Source of the DNA: Carnobacterium viridans
Lineage (GTDB): Bacteria; Bacillota; Bacilli; Lactobacillales; Carnobacteriaceae
Direction of reading: 5' to 3'
NCBI RefSeq assembly: GCF_900102725.1
Contig: NZ_FNJW01000008.1
Location: 1,240,001 to 1,304,000 of the forward strand
Length of the DNA: 64,000 nt
Positions 47,762 through 56,330 of the stretch are shown piece after piece (position 1 is the first letter of the stretch; every line of letters starts with the position of its first letter). Made by a program: the position numbers and the translations under genes. The notes under the pieces were generated by a model. The model was not told the DNA's origin and did no database searches. It worked only from the letters and a program-made list of their open reading frames with translations.

Positions 47762-49660
47762 TTAATTAAGTGCGGGCATACTATCTGGTTTTTCTCCACT
47801 AGGTTTTTGCATGTCATCGCCATTTCCAGGCTGTTGCATGCCGCCTCCCATTTGTCCTGTTGTAGTGCCTACTGTCGTTGATACTGAATCAATTGGAACT
47901 TCAAAAGTCTCATCATTAACGGATAAAGCGTATGTTTCATCTACTGCTAAATCAGCTGAACTGAACTGTACAGAAGAAAAACTTTTATCCGCTGTCCATG
48001 ACAAGAGAACCGTTCCGTCTGCATCACTTAGTTCAATTTCGCTACCCGCTTCATAAGTCGTTTCAAATCCATAAAAAACACTAACTTGACTAGAACTGTC
48101 TGAAAAAGTTACAGCCATACCTGAACTACCAGCAGCCATTAATGATCCTCCAGTGATAATAGTATCTCCATTTGAATCAATTGTTCCATTTCCGTCATTT
48201 TCCGGCCCACTAACTGTCGTTAATCCTCCAGAAATTTCAATCGTTCCATTTGAATCTAATCCATCGCCGCTACTATTTACTGTCAGTGTACCACCAGAAA
48301 TGACTAATGCATTTTCACTGCTACCAGCTGTTTCACCGGGACCAGTTTGTTCGCTAGTTGACGAAGTACCGCTAGATGCGTTTAACCCATCATCATTGGC
48401 TAAAACCGTTATCTCCCCGTCACTGATTGTGATTGTCTTGCCTTCAATACCCTCATAACTTTCTGTAATCGCAACAGTTGAACCGCTTAATTCCAAATCA
48501 TTGTCAGCATGTAAGCCATCATCGCCAGAAGTTAATGTCAGAGACCCACCTGAAAGGATTAGATTACCATCTGTATGAACACTGTCATCAGCTGAATCAA
48601 TTGTGATCGTGCCATCATTAACAATCAACTCACTTACAGATTTCAACCCTTTTGTACTTATTGAACTGATTTCATCGCTATCCGCATTTTCTTCTTCATC
48701 GGCCTTTTGAGCAAAGAAATCCATCCCTTCTTGGGTTTTTGCTACTGCATTAGCACTTCCACCACCTGTTGTGATATCAAACGTTCCGCCATCAATTTGA
48801 AGCAACGTCTCAACTTGAATACCATCTTGCTCAGCATCAATAGTAAAGTCTCCGCCAGCAATATAAACAAATCCTCTGCCTTCTTCCTGATCATTATCCG
48901 ATTGGATTGCGTCAGTTCCTGTATTCAACGTAAATATCCCATCTTTGATTTTAACTGCGTCTTTTCCTGACAGGCCTTGACCTGCTGCAGTGATTTGATA
49001 CGTACCGCTTACGATAGTTAAATCATCCTTTGATACGATTCCGTGATTCGTATTCCCATTTATGATCAAGCTACCAGAACCGTTTACTGTTAAATCAGCC
49101 TTACTAAAGATTGTTCCATCAATACTCGTTGCATCAGTTCCTATACCGATAGTTGCTGTGCTGCCGGCTTTATCTGTTAATGTATTTTCTGAATCTTCAG
49201 CCAGTGTTACAAAAACTTTTTCAGCTTCTTCAACAAGCAGAGGTGCACTGGTAGAAGAAGTAATATCCACTCCATCCAAAATCAAATGAACTTCTTCGGT
49301 ATCTGGAGCTATTACTTTTATCTGACCATCTGAGAGTGTCCCACTGATTAGATAAGTTCCTCCTGTTGTAATCGTAACAACATTGCCATTGACTGTTACT
49401 CCCTCTCCACTACTTGTGCTTTGGTCATCAGCTAGTTGGATAGTGGTTGTATCAGACTCATCATAACCGACTTCAAGATCATCTGAGCTGAATTCTAAGT
49501 CATAGTCCACTGTACTTTCCGAAGTACCAGAGTTAGCAGTTACAGTAGATTCTGTGCTTTGGGCAGTATCAGAAGAAGTTACTTGGCATCCGGCTAACAT
49601 AACTAAAACAGCTAGCGACAAAAATGGGGTAATTTTCGTATGTTTCATCTTTTTTTTCAT
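47762..49660 (-). CDS. Secreted carbohydrate-binding-domain lipoprotein (DUF4353/cthe_2159 type)
   Basis: 632-aa lipoprotein. The signal peptide ends in the lipobox LAGC (about residue 24). The mature protein is an acidic right-handed beta-helix built of repeated turns such as GGSLTLTSGDDGLHADNDL, GGTFDITTGGGSANA and DDGLNASSG, the pattern of calcium- and polysaccharide-binding cthe_2159-like domains; a Gly/Gln/Met/Pro-rich tail ends it. I start at 49660, where ATG overlaps the DUF4956 stop (TAATG) and AAAGGAAG lies upstream. Part of an operon with DUF4956 and a VTC-domain protein, a trio seen repeatedly in Firmicutes; role probably at the cell surface. Confidence 0.85.
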   Translation of the reverse strand: MKKKMKHTKITPFLSLAVLVMLAGCQVTSSDTAQSTESTVTANSGTSESTVDYDLEFSSDDLEVGYDESDTTTIQLADDQSTSSGEGVTVNGNVVTITTGGTYLISGTLSDGQIKVIAPDTEEVHLILDGVDITSSTSAPLLVEEAEKVFVTLAEDSENTLTDKAGSTATIGIGTDATSIDGTIFSKADLTVNGSGSLIINGNTNHGIVSKDDLTIVSGTYQITAAGQGLSGKDAVKIKDGIFTLNTGTDAIQSDNDQEEGRGFVYIAGGDFTIDAEQDGIQVETLLQIDGGTFDITTGGGSANAVAKTQEGMDFFAQKADEEENADSDEISSISTKGLKSVSELIVNDGTITIDSADDSVHTDGNLILSGGSLTLTSGDDGLHADNDLELSGSTVAITESYEGIEGKTITISDGEITVLANDDGLNASSGTSSTSEQTGPGETAGSSENALVISGGTLTVNSSGDGLDSNGTIEISGGLTTVSGPENDGNGTIDSNGDTIITGGSLMAAGSSGMAVTFSDSSSQVSVFYGFETTYEAGSEIELSDADGTVLLSWTADKSFSSVQFSSADLAVDETYALSVNDETFEVPIDSVSTTVGTTTGQMGGGMQQPGNGDDMQKPSGEKPDSMPALN

Positions 49661-50343
49661 TAGAGTTCTTCCTTTCCAGTTAACGAGCGACCACAACTAA
49701 TTTCCAAGTTTCCATTCCTGCAACGCAAAGCATCAATCAGTTGTTTTTCTTGCATTTGATCCTTCAACTCGATTGTGTATTCAAGACGAAACAGGCTGCC
49801 CATATTAGTCGTTTTCACTCTCAGCATTTGGTAACTTGATAAGTGTTGTTCGAAGATATCGTCAAAAATCGTGCTATAATCCAGATTTTCGGGAATAGTG
49901 ATTCTTAACATACGGACTTGTTCACCCATTTCGCCAAAGCGGGAAAGATTTAAAATCATCATTACACCGCAAATGATTACGGCGAATACTACAGCAAATC
50001 CTATATAACCCATACCAGTTGCTAAACCAATAGCCATGGCTAGGAAAATACTGCTGATTTCTTTAGCCGAGCCCGGAACTGATCGGAATCGTACTAGACT
50101 GAATGCTCCCATTACTGCAACTCCGGCTCCAACGTTCCCATTAACCAACATGATAACCATTTGCACCATGGCTGGTAATAGAAATAATGTACCTACAAAC
50201 CCTTTAGAATAATGATTTTGATGCATATAGGTCCATGCAATAAATCCTCCTAAAATTAAACTTGCTAGTGTACAAAAAATAAAACTCGTAATTGAAAACG
50301 CAGATGTGTTTTCCATATATAAACTATTAAATAAATCACTCAT
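49660..50343 (-). CDS. DUF4956 membrane protein
   Basis: 227-aa protein with four hydrophobic segments in the first 135 residues (including a glycine-rich FVGTLFLLPAMVQMVIMLVNG and MAIGLATGMGYIGFAVVFAVI), then a soluble C-terminal domain of alternating beta strands. The ATMGAFSLVRFRSVPGSAKEI-type block is the DUF4956 signature. It overlaps the upstream VTC-domain gene by 4 bp (ATGA) and the downstream lipoprotein by 1 bp, so all three proteins are made together. Confidence 0.85.
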   Translation of the reverse strand: MSDLFNSLYMENTSAFSITSFIFCTLASLILGGFIAWTYMHQNHYSKGFVGTLFLLPAMVQMVIMLVNGNVGAGVAVMGAFSLVRFRSVPGSAKEISSIFLAMAIGLATGMGYIGFAVVFAVIICGVMMILNLSRFGEMGEQVRMLRITIPENLDYSTIFDDIFEQHLSSYQMLRVKTTNMGSLFRLEYTIELKDQMQEKQLIDALRCRNGNLEISCGRSLTGKEEL

Positions 50344-51089
50344 GCACTATAAACCTCTCTTTCTTTTACTTCTATTGTTGTTTCTCCTTGTTTCTTTAGA
50401 TAGTCTTGGTACCCATTAGCATATTTAGAAAATTTTGCTGGGTAAATTTGTTGCCCGGATAAAATACGAGCAAGCCATACAGGCATTGCACCGCAAATTT
50501 TTATTTCCATCAATAAGTGATTTTCTGGTAAAATCGGCTCTCCATAAGATCCAGATGACAAAGAAAGATCCTCTGTGCGGTATAGAATTTCTTGATCAAA
50601 AGTGATCCGAATACTATTATCCAACTTTCCAAAGTAAGCTAGCCTTTTATAAGACAAATACATTGCTGGCTCTAAGTCGGGATAAAAAGCAAGAACCGAC
50701 TCAAATTCACGTACTTTTTGATTATCATTGACAGATTCAAGCTCATTTTGACGTGCTAAAAACCTTTCTGCATTTTTCAATTGCATTTTGGTTCTTCTTT
50801 TATAGACAATTCCATCAAATTTTTTCTTAATTTCAAGATAGACTGAATCTTTTTTTGTTGGAACACCATAACTGCGCAATCGAACTTTTTCTTTGTAGAG
50901 CGGCTTACTTATTGAGTGACGTATCAAATACCAACTCGGAGTATCATAGTAAATATTTGTAATCAAATGCTTGCCATATTGGTCCAATTCCATATACGGT
51001 CTAAGCTCTATAAGCAATTTATTCCATTGATCATAAGTAATTAAGTACTTTGTTTCCTTTCGTTCAAAAACACTTTGATAATTAGCCAT
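50340..51089 (-). CDS. VTC-domain protein (polyphosphate polymerase-like)
   Basis: 249-aa CYTH/VTC-type triphosphate-tunnel protein. Basic and acidic tunnel residues appear in ERKETKYLI, YKEKVRLRSYG, YLEIKKKFDGIVYKRRTKM and HLLMEIKICGAMPVWL, matching the domain that makes polyphosphate in yeast Vtc4. No membrane segment, so it must act with its partner DUF4956 at the membrane. I use the ATG at 51089 with AAGGAGG 8 bp upstream. First gene of the leftward trio. Actual polyphosphate synthesis is inference from family. Confidence 0.85.
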   Translation of the reverse strand: MANYQSVFERKETKYLITYDQWNKLLIELRPYMELDQYGKHLITNIYYDTPSWYLIRHSISKPLYKEKVRLRSYGVPTKKDSVYLEIKKKFDGIVYKRRTKMQLKNAERFLARQNELESVNDNQKVREFESVLAFYPDLEPAMYLSYKRLAYFGKLDNSIRITFDQEILYRTEDLSLSSGSYGEPILPENHLLMEIKICGAMPVWLARILSGQQIYPAKFSKYANGYQDYLKKQGETTIEVKEREVYSA

Positions 51090-51227
51090 ATCCATTACCT
51101 CCTTGCTCGATGGATACAATATAAAACTTGGACCTTAATTGAACCTTAAGTCTAAAATTTAAAAGCAGATTTATTTGTAGAATGCGTATTTAGTTAGTGA
51201 GGCTAATTTAGCGAGGAGGTCTAATGT

Positions 51228-52100
51228 ATGTATCACCCACGAGAAAAGCCCTATTTATTAATAATAATGGAGTCTTTAGCCGTAAGAGGAACGTTAACCA
51301 GCAAACAGAGGCAGTATCTGAAACATTTGCAAAAAGGCTTTGCGGGTGAACAGCTGTTTGACAAGCTGACTGTTCAATTGAATAGCAACTGTTTAACTTT
51401 GAACGATTTGTTTCTACAGCCTCATTTATCAAACGCCTTTCAAATTGATTCCTTGATTTTGACTGAAAGGACTCTTTATTTGTATGAAATAAAAAACTAT
51501 AGTGGAGAATATTATTACGATGAAGAAATGTTAGTGAAGATCCCTAATTTCAAAGTGAGCAATCCTTTGATTCAAGCACAAAATACTAAAAATAAACTCA
51601 CCATTTTTTTGAAAGAACTCCGGTACGAGATTGAAATTAAAGCTTATGCTACTTATGTTCACCCAGAATTCACTTTATTTAACGCTCCGAAACACGAAGG
51701 CATTCTATTGCCTTCACAGCTGAAAAGTCATTTTGATAACATTCAAAAACAAAGTAAGCCTTTGACTAATTTCCATAAAGAAATAGCGGCAGATTTAATT
51801 GCTCATCAGACTGATCCGATGTTATTTACTAACGATATTCCAAATTATTCATTTGCTGGTTTGCGCAAAGGGTTATGCTGCGAGGAATGCAATTCATTAG
51901 ATTTAGAATTGCGTCGCAATCAGTATCACTGCTGTTCATGTGGTTATGAACATTTTATTAATTCTGCGCTCTCAGCATGTATCAAGGAGTACCAACGTCT
52001 TTTCCCAAATGATAAGCTGACTACTTCAATACTTTATATTTGGTGTGCTGGAAAGATTTCGAGAAAAAGGATTACTCGAATGCTAAATACACTTAACTGA
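51228..52100 (+). CDS. NERD-domain protein with C-terminal zinc ribbon
   Basis: 290-aa protein. Residues about 40-150 form a nuclease-related domain (GFAGEQLFDKL, NAFQIDSLILTERTLYLYEIKNYSG) with the D...ExK arrangement; near residue 215 a zinc ribbon follows (CCEECNSLDLELR, then CCSCGYEHF). GAGGAGG precedes the ATG. Divergent from the VTC operon. NERD proteins are thought to process DNA or RNA, sometimes in defence or mobile contexts; no defence partner is visible nearby. Confidence 0.85.
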   Translation: MYHPREKPYLLIIMESLAVRGTLTSKQRQYLKHLQKGFAGEQLFDKLTVQLNSNCLTLNDLFLQPHLSNAFQIDSLILTERTLYLYEIKNYSGEYYYDEEMLVKIPNFKVSNPLIQAQNTKNKLTIFLKELRYEIEIKAYATYVHPEFTLFNAPKHEGILLPSQLKSHFDNIQKQSKPLTNFHKEIAADLIAHQTDPMLFTNDIPNYSFAGLRKGLCCEECNSLDLELRRNQYHCCSCGYEHFINSALSACIKEYQRLFPNDKLTTSILYIWCAGKISRKRITRMLNTLN

Positions 52101-52109
52101 CCTGTAGTG

Positions 52110-52319
52110 GACAAACTTTCCTTTTTTTGACAGAGTTTGTCCCATTTTCTCTTTTTCGGGACAAACTTTCCTTTTTCTGGCGGAGTTTGTCCCATTTTCT
52201 CTTTTTCGGGACAAACTTTCCTTTTTTTGACAGAGTTTGTCCCGTTTTCTCTCTTTCGGGACAAACTTTTCTATTTCTGGAAAAGTTTGTCTTGTTTTCT
52301 CTTTTTCAGGAAAAATTCA
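52110..52319. repeat. 50-bp tandem repeat array with long inverted repeats
   Basis: Four consecutive units start with GACAAACTTT at 52110, 52160, 52210 and 52260, exactly 50 bp apart, with a degenerate tail. Each unit carries GGGACAAACT and, 16 bp later, AGTTTGTCCC (10-bp arms), followed by an ATTTTCTCTTTTT stretch, so each resembles a terminator on the plus strand. The array fills the gap between the convergent NERD and sensor kinase genes. All frames are open by composition but no gene is called. Confidence 0.88.
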
Positions 52320-52392
52320 CCACTCTTTTTGTTTAGATTACACAAAAAAGACAAGTCTTCTGATTTATATCAGTAACTTGCCCACATATTTT

Positions 52393-53637
52393 TCATTTTA
52401 ATGGCAATACAACTTCAAAAGCAATGGTTTCTTCATTCAACGGACTAGCTTGGATTTGCCCATGATAACTTTCTACTATAGCAGCCGCCAATGACAATCC
52501 GATTCCATAACCACCAGCAGTGTGCTTTCTTGCTTGGTCTTCACGGTAAAAGCGATCAAATAGCCGATTAAAGTTTTGCGGCATTTCGCTAACAGTATTG
52601 GAAATGATCAATCTAATTTTATGCTGGTGACTATCTAAACGGACTTGAATGGTTCCCGGTTCTCGAACATATTTATTTGCATTATCCATTAACAGTGAAC
52701 ACAACTTGTTGATTGCATCCCTTTCTGATTGGATAATAATATTTGGCTGGATATCTAAAGAAACAGTAACATTTTTTTTTTCACCAATCAGAATGTATGG
52801 TTCACATGCTTCTCGTAAAACTTGCGAAAAATTAATAGGTTCAATTTTAGGTTGATAAGTTTCTTCTTCCATCTGTGTTAACTGAAGCATGCTCTCCATT
52901 AAACCATTTAAACGGTGAATTTGCTTTCCGGTACTTTTTGTCCACTCAGTATCTCCGTTAAGCATTTGCTGGACGTCATTATTAGCTGAAATAATGGCCA
53001 GAGGTGTTTTAATTTCATGACCCATATCGGTAATAAATTGCTTTTGTCGGTCAATACTTTCTTGAACCGGTTTAATAATTTTCTTTGAAAAATAGAAAAC
53101 CAGTAAAAAAATAAAAACTAAACTAATTAACCCAATTGATAATGAATTTTGCAAGAATGCTCGCATGGTCTGCAATTCTCGTTGACTATCAACGAATAGC
53201 AACAAAAAAGTCCCATCCTCTTTCTCTACAACTTTATAACGAAAATCATCTAGATATCCTTTTGTTTTGTTAGAAGCTAAGACATCTTCCGCGTATATCT
53301 GGCCAGCTTCAGAATCAACCGACCGAATCTTTGTTGTATCAATTTGGATGATTTGTCGATTTGAATTAGTGATTGCAGTAAAATAACGGGTCTCAAAAGG
53401 AGTCTCTATTGAAACTGCTTGATTTGGCGGAATACTCCCAGACTCAAATGCTTTTCCTGAAAATTCCTCATCCGGAAATTTCCCGCCGTTTCCAGCTAAG
53501 ACACTCAAAATCTCATCAGCTCGTTCAGCTGTATGAAAGTAATTCGTGGCATTCAACGCTACTAAAACGACGAGCATCACAAGAAAAACGATGGCCATTG
53601 TAACCAAAATAAATTTTCTCCTCAACTTCTCTATCAT
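52393..53637 (-). CDS. Sensor histidine kinase (EnvZ/OmpR type)
   Basis: 414-aa membrane sensor kinase. Two hydrophobic segments (about residues 10-30 and 166-185) enclose an extracytoplasmic sensor region; the phospho-acceptor His is near 207 in FITDMGHEIKTPLAII; N-box LLMDNANKYV, F-box FDRFYRED and G2-box GGYGIGLSLAAAI are intact. Its ATG overlaps the response regulator stop by 4 bp. The regulated genes are unknown; the VTC/DUF4956 operon and the NERD gene are the nearest candidates. Confidence 0.93.
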   Translation of the reverse strand: MIEKLRRKFILVTMAIVFLVMLVVLVALNATNYFHTAERADEILSVLAGNGGKFPDEEFSGKAFESGSIPPNQAVSIETPFETRYFTAITNSNRQIIQIDTTKIRSVDSEAGQIYAEDVLASNKTKGYLDDFRYKVVEKEDGTFLLLFVDSQRELQTMRAFLQNSLSIGLISLVFIFLLVFYFSKKIIKPVQESIDRQKQFITDMGHEIKTPLAIISANNDVQQMLNGDTEWTKSTGKQIHRLNGLMESMLQLTQMEEETYQPKIEPINFSQVLREACEPYILIGEKKNVTVSLDIQPNIIIQSERDAINKLCSLLMDNANKYVREPGTIQVRLDSHQHKIRLIISNTVSEMPQNFNRLFDRFYREDQARKHTAGGYGIGLSLAAAIVESYHGQIQASPLNEETIAFEVVLPLK

Positions 53638-54308
53638 TTAGTAACCTCCAGCGAATACCCTACACCACGAGTAGCAACAATTTTGACGTGAACATCCAGC
53701 GTTGCTAATTTTTTGCGCAAATTACTTAAATGAACCCAGATACTATTCATTTCAACGTCCGTGTCCCATCCCCAAATTTGTTCAATCATTTGTTCTGCAG
53801 AAAACAATTGTTTAGGATTTTCCATCAACAAATGTAAAATTTGAAATTCTTTATTTGACAATTTTAGTTCTTCCTTGTCTTTACTGATGCGCATAGTGTC
53901 ACTATCCAACTTTAAATCTTCAAAAGTAATTATTTTAGGTTGCAATATCGTTTTGCGCCGAGTCATTGCTCTCACTCGCGCCAGCAATTCTCCCATTGCA
54001 AATGGTTTCGTTAAATAATCATCTGCTCCTAAATCCAGCCCATCGATTCTATCCTCAATAGCTGCTTTTGCCGTCAAAAGTAAAACAGGGGTTTGTTTGC
54101 CCTCTTTTCGTAATTTCTCTAACACTTCCAGTCCAGAATACGTGGGCATCATGATATCAAGAATAATGCCATCGTATTCAGCTAAATCAGCATATTCATA
54201 GGCATCTTTCCCATCATAAACACTATCCACGGCATACCCTTGGCTCTCTAGAATCACTTGGATTGCACGAACCAATTCTTGTTCATCATCTGCTAATAAC
54301 AGCCTCAT
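53634..54308 (-). CDS. OmpR-family response regulator
   Basis: 224-aa response regulator. Receiver domain with DDE near residues 7-9, phospho-acceptor Asp51 in GIILDIMMP, Thr in LLLTAK and Lys in DYLTKPFAMGE; C-terminal winged helix with FQILHLLMENPKQLFSAEQMIE and VHLSNLRKKL. It is the first gene of the operon with the sensor kinase. Confidence 0.94.
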   Translation of the reverse strand: MRLLLADDEQELVRAIQVILESQGYAVDSVYDGKDAYEYADLAEYDGIILDIMMPTYSGLEVLEKLRKEGKQTPVLLLTAKAAIEDRIDGLDLGADDYLTKPFAMGELLARVRAMTRRKTILQPKIITFEDLKLDSDTMRISKDKEELKLSNKEFQILHLLMENPKQLFSAEQMIEQIWGWDTDVEMNSIWVHLSNLRKKLATLDVHVKIVATRGVGYSLEVTK

Positions 54309-54586
54309 ATCCCGACCTCCTCAAAACTTCTTTTGATTAGCATATTCTACTCCGCTAAGATGCGCAAGAACATTTATTTTCAATACCTTTTCTTAGCATC
54401 ACTTTGTAGCTGTTCTTTTATTTACATTCATACCTACCAAAAAGAGATTAAACAAGCTTTAATCTGCCTTATTATTTCAACAATCTGGCAACGACAATTA
54501 TATCGCGGTACGATACTTTTTCCTTGCTAACGATATCTCACCGTGATATAGTTTAATTAGCAAATACATCGAGGTGTGATATAGCA
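54309..54586. other. Divergent intergenic region with PadR-type operator repeats
   Basis: Between the OmpR-type and PadR genes. Near 54530-54553, GATATCTCACCGTGATATAG holds an imperfect ATATC...GATAT repeat, and a related CGAGGTGTGATATAG lies at about 54570-54585, adjoining the padR ribosome binding site. This suits autoregulation by the PadR protein. The rest shows no convincing gene. Confidence 0.45.
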
Positions 54587-54901
54587 ATGGATATTAAATT
54601 AAAGAAATCTTACTTTCCAATGACTGAAACAGCATTCTATATTCTTTTATCTTTAGCTACACCTAGACATGGATATGCAATTATTGATCATGTTAAACAA
54701 CTGACTAAGAAGCGAATTTCACTAGGACCAGGAACCATTTACGGAACATTATCAAAGATGAAAAAAGATGGTTTGATTGAACCGGTAAAAGAAGAAAACA
54801 ACCGAAAGATCTATCAAATCACACGATTAGGGGAAAAAATTTTAGAGGCTGAGAAAGCTCGCATCAAAGAGCTTTATATGAATTCTAAGGGAGGGATATA
54901 A
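54587..54901 (+). CDS. PadR-family transcriptional regulator
   Basis: 104-aa PadR-type winged-helix repressor. The N-terminal FPMTETAFYILLSLATPRHGYAIIDHV and the LGPGTIYGTLSKMKKDGLI recognition segment are family hallmarks, with a short coiled-coil end for dimerisation. The ATG follows GAGGTG by 10 bp. Cotranscribed with the DUF2812 gene, which follows after 2 bp; this pair is common and the PadR protein probably represses its own operon. Confidence 0.9.
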   Translation: MDIKLKKSYFPMTETAFYILLSLATPRHGYAIIDHVKQLTKKRISLGPGTIYGTLSKMKKDGLIEPVKEENNRKIYQITRLGEKILEAEKARIKELYMNSKGGI

Positions 54902-54903
54902 TC

Positions 54904-55434
54904 ATGGAGAAAAAAGTCTTTAAGTTTATTACAGTAGATCAATTAGAAAAAGAGCAAGAATTTTTGCATGAGATGGATTTAAAAGGTTGGCATTTTAAGT
55001 GTTACAAGAACTTAAGGTACCATTTTGAACAAAATCCTCCAGCGAATTATGTTTATTGGATCGACTACAAAGAAACACTAGCAGATCTAGATGAGTATCT
55101 AGCTATTTTTGAAGATGCAGGTTGGGAAGTCGTTTACTCTTATCCTATATTTCAAGGCAGTTGGATCTATTTTAGAAAACTTAGCACAGATGATTCTCGA
55201 GATCTCGAAATTTTTACGGACAGGGATTCGATGGTTGATTTATTAAAAAAAGTAAGAATGCATTGGACTTGGTTTGGAACAGCTATGTCACTTTTGTTGC
55301 TTTTTTTTACAATCTTGAATTTATTTATCTCCAAGTCTCTTGTCAGTGGTGTTCCAACAGCCCTTTGTTTCCTTTTTATTGCAATTCTTTACGTAAAACT
55401 TTTCATTAATCTAACTAAAAAATCAAGCAACTAG
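54904..55434 (+). CDS. DUF2812 membrane protein
   Basis: 176-aa protein. The N-terminal soluble part contains the DUF2812 hallmarks EQEFLHEMDLKGWHFKCY and YVYWIDYKE plus FEDAGWEVVYSYP; the C-terminus has two hydrophobic segments (about residues 121-140 and 148-167). GGAGGG precedes the ATG. Always paired with PadR regulators in my recollection of such loci; function unknown. Confidence 0.88.
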   Translation: MEKKVFKFITVDQLEKEQEFLHEMDLKGWHFKCYKNLRYHFEQNPPANYVYWIDYKETLADLDEYLAIFEDAGWEVVYSYPIFQGSWIYFRKLSTDDSRDLEIFTDRDSMVDLLKKVRMHWTWFGTAMSLLLLFFTILNLFISKSLVSGVPTALCFLFIAILYVKLFINLTKKSSN

Positions 55435-55454
55435 AGCAGAATTAATGTTTTTAA

Positions 55455-55547
55455 TTGATTGTTTTTGAAGAATACGGTACTCCTTACGAGCAAACAGAAC
55501 ATACTTCAGGTCATAACAAATTGATTGCAACACATGATTCAAATTAA
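55455..55547 (+). pseudogene. Short coding remnant
   Basis: A 30-codon open frame starting at a TTG directly after a stop encodes VFEEYGTPYEQTEHTSGHNK and then LIATHDSN, with protein-like composition but no ribosome binding site. Likely the end of a lost gene between DUF2812 and the SAP protein. Confidence 0.3.
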
Positions 55548-55619
55548 ATAATAACTATCCTCTATCTTTTGATGATAGAATAGAATAACTAAATAGGCTA
55601 ATGAAACGAGGTGCTTTAC

Positions 55620-56222
55620 ATGAACACAAACGATAGCGATAAACAAAACAGCCATCTTGATTTAACCGATTCAGATGTAAAAGAAGTTTTTACCCTTTAT
55701 AAAGATCACGAGGAAGTTCCTTATATCTCACCGAAACGCAACTTGAAAGAGTGGTTAGATTTGGTGAATATCGGTTCCGAAAGCTTAGTCCCTAAACGAA
55801 ACATGATGCGGTTTAAAGAGGGTATCCTTCCCGGTCACCTTATTTTGTTATGGCGTATTCAGTTCGGCACGTTTACAACCAGCAGTGGTTACCCTAAATA
55901 TTTTGAATATAATTATGGTATCAATGCAGAACAAGCTCTTAAAGAAGTTATTGAAAAAGGGTACGCAGATCAGTTGTCCGCGATGGATTCTTTGCCCTAC
56001 TTAAATGCTGCTCAACTAAAAGCCGTCTTGAAACAATTTGGACTTAAAGGATACTCCCAGTTGAATAAAGAAGGACTTATGGAACTGGCTCAAGCAGAGT
56101 TGACAGAAGACCAAATCAGTTCTTACTTCACTATCAGAGGCTATAAAATCACCCCAGCTGGAACAGAGATACTTGCTAACTATCCAGAAGTCGTTGATCG
56201 TCACCCTAAAAAGAAGTATTAA
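55620..56222 (+). CDS. SAP-domain protein
   Basis: 200-aa cytoplasmic protein. A SAP-like helix-extended-loop-helix motif lies near residues 125-160 (LPYLNAAQLKAVLKQFGLKGYSQLNKEGLMELAQ), usually a nucleic-acid-binding element; the remainder has NYGINAEQALKEVIEKGY and a C-terminal YKITPAGTEILANYP. I start at 55620, where GAGGTG lies 6 bp upstream. Similar proteins in Firmicutes occur as single genes near phage or defence loci; function unknown. Confidence 0.8.
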   Translation: MNTNDSDKQNSHLDLTDSDVKEVFTLYKDHEEVPYISPKRNLKEWLDLVNIGSESLVPKRNMMRFKEGILPGHLILLWRIQFGTFTTSSGYPKYFEYNYGINAEQALKEVIEKGYADQLSAMDSLPYLNAAQLKAVLKQFGLKGYSQLNKEGLMELAQAELTEDQISSYFTIRGYKITPAGTEILANYPEVVDRHPKKKY

Positions 56223-56282
56223 TCTATTGTATATGGTAAACAGTAACACATCCTGTTAATATACAGCTGTCTTTTGACATAA

Positions 56283-56327
56283 AAACAACCCCTAAAAGTT
56301 AGATTTTCCTAACTTTTAGGGGTTGTT
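56283..56327. terminator. Bidirectional terminator between SAP-domain and codA genes
   Basis: AACAACCCCTAAAAGTTAG pairs with CTAACTTTTAGGGGTTGTT around a 6-nt loop. Confidence 0.9.
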
Positions 56328-56330
56328 ACT

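Noticed and set aside
38467-52319. CRISPR interpretation of the two tandem arrays
   Set aside because: The whole unit repeats, with no unique spacers, and no cas genes are present.
52034-52376. Overlapping frames on both strands of the 50-bp array
   Set aside because: The unit lacks stop codons in several frames, so frames on both strands are artefacts of composition; none has translation signals.
54333-54530. 65-codon plus-strand frame between the OmpR regulator and padR
   Set aside because: No ribosome binding site, low-complexity composition and overlap with the likely regulatory region.
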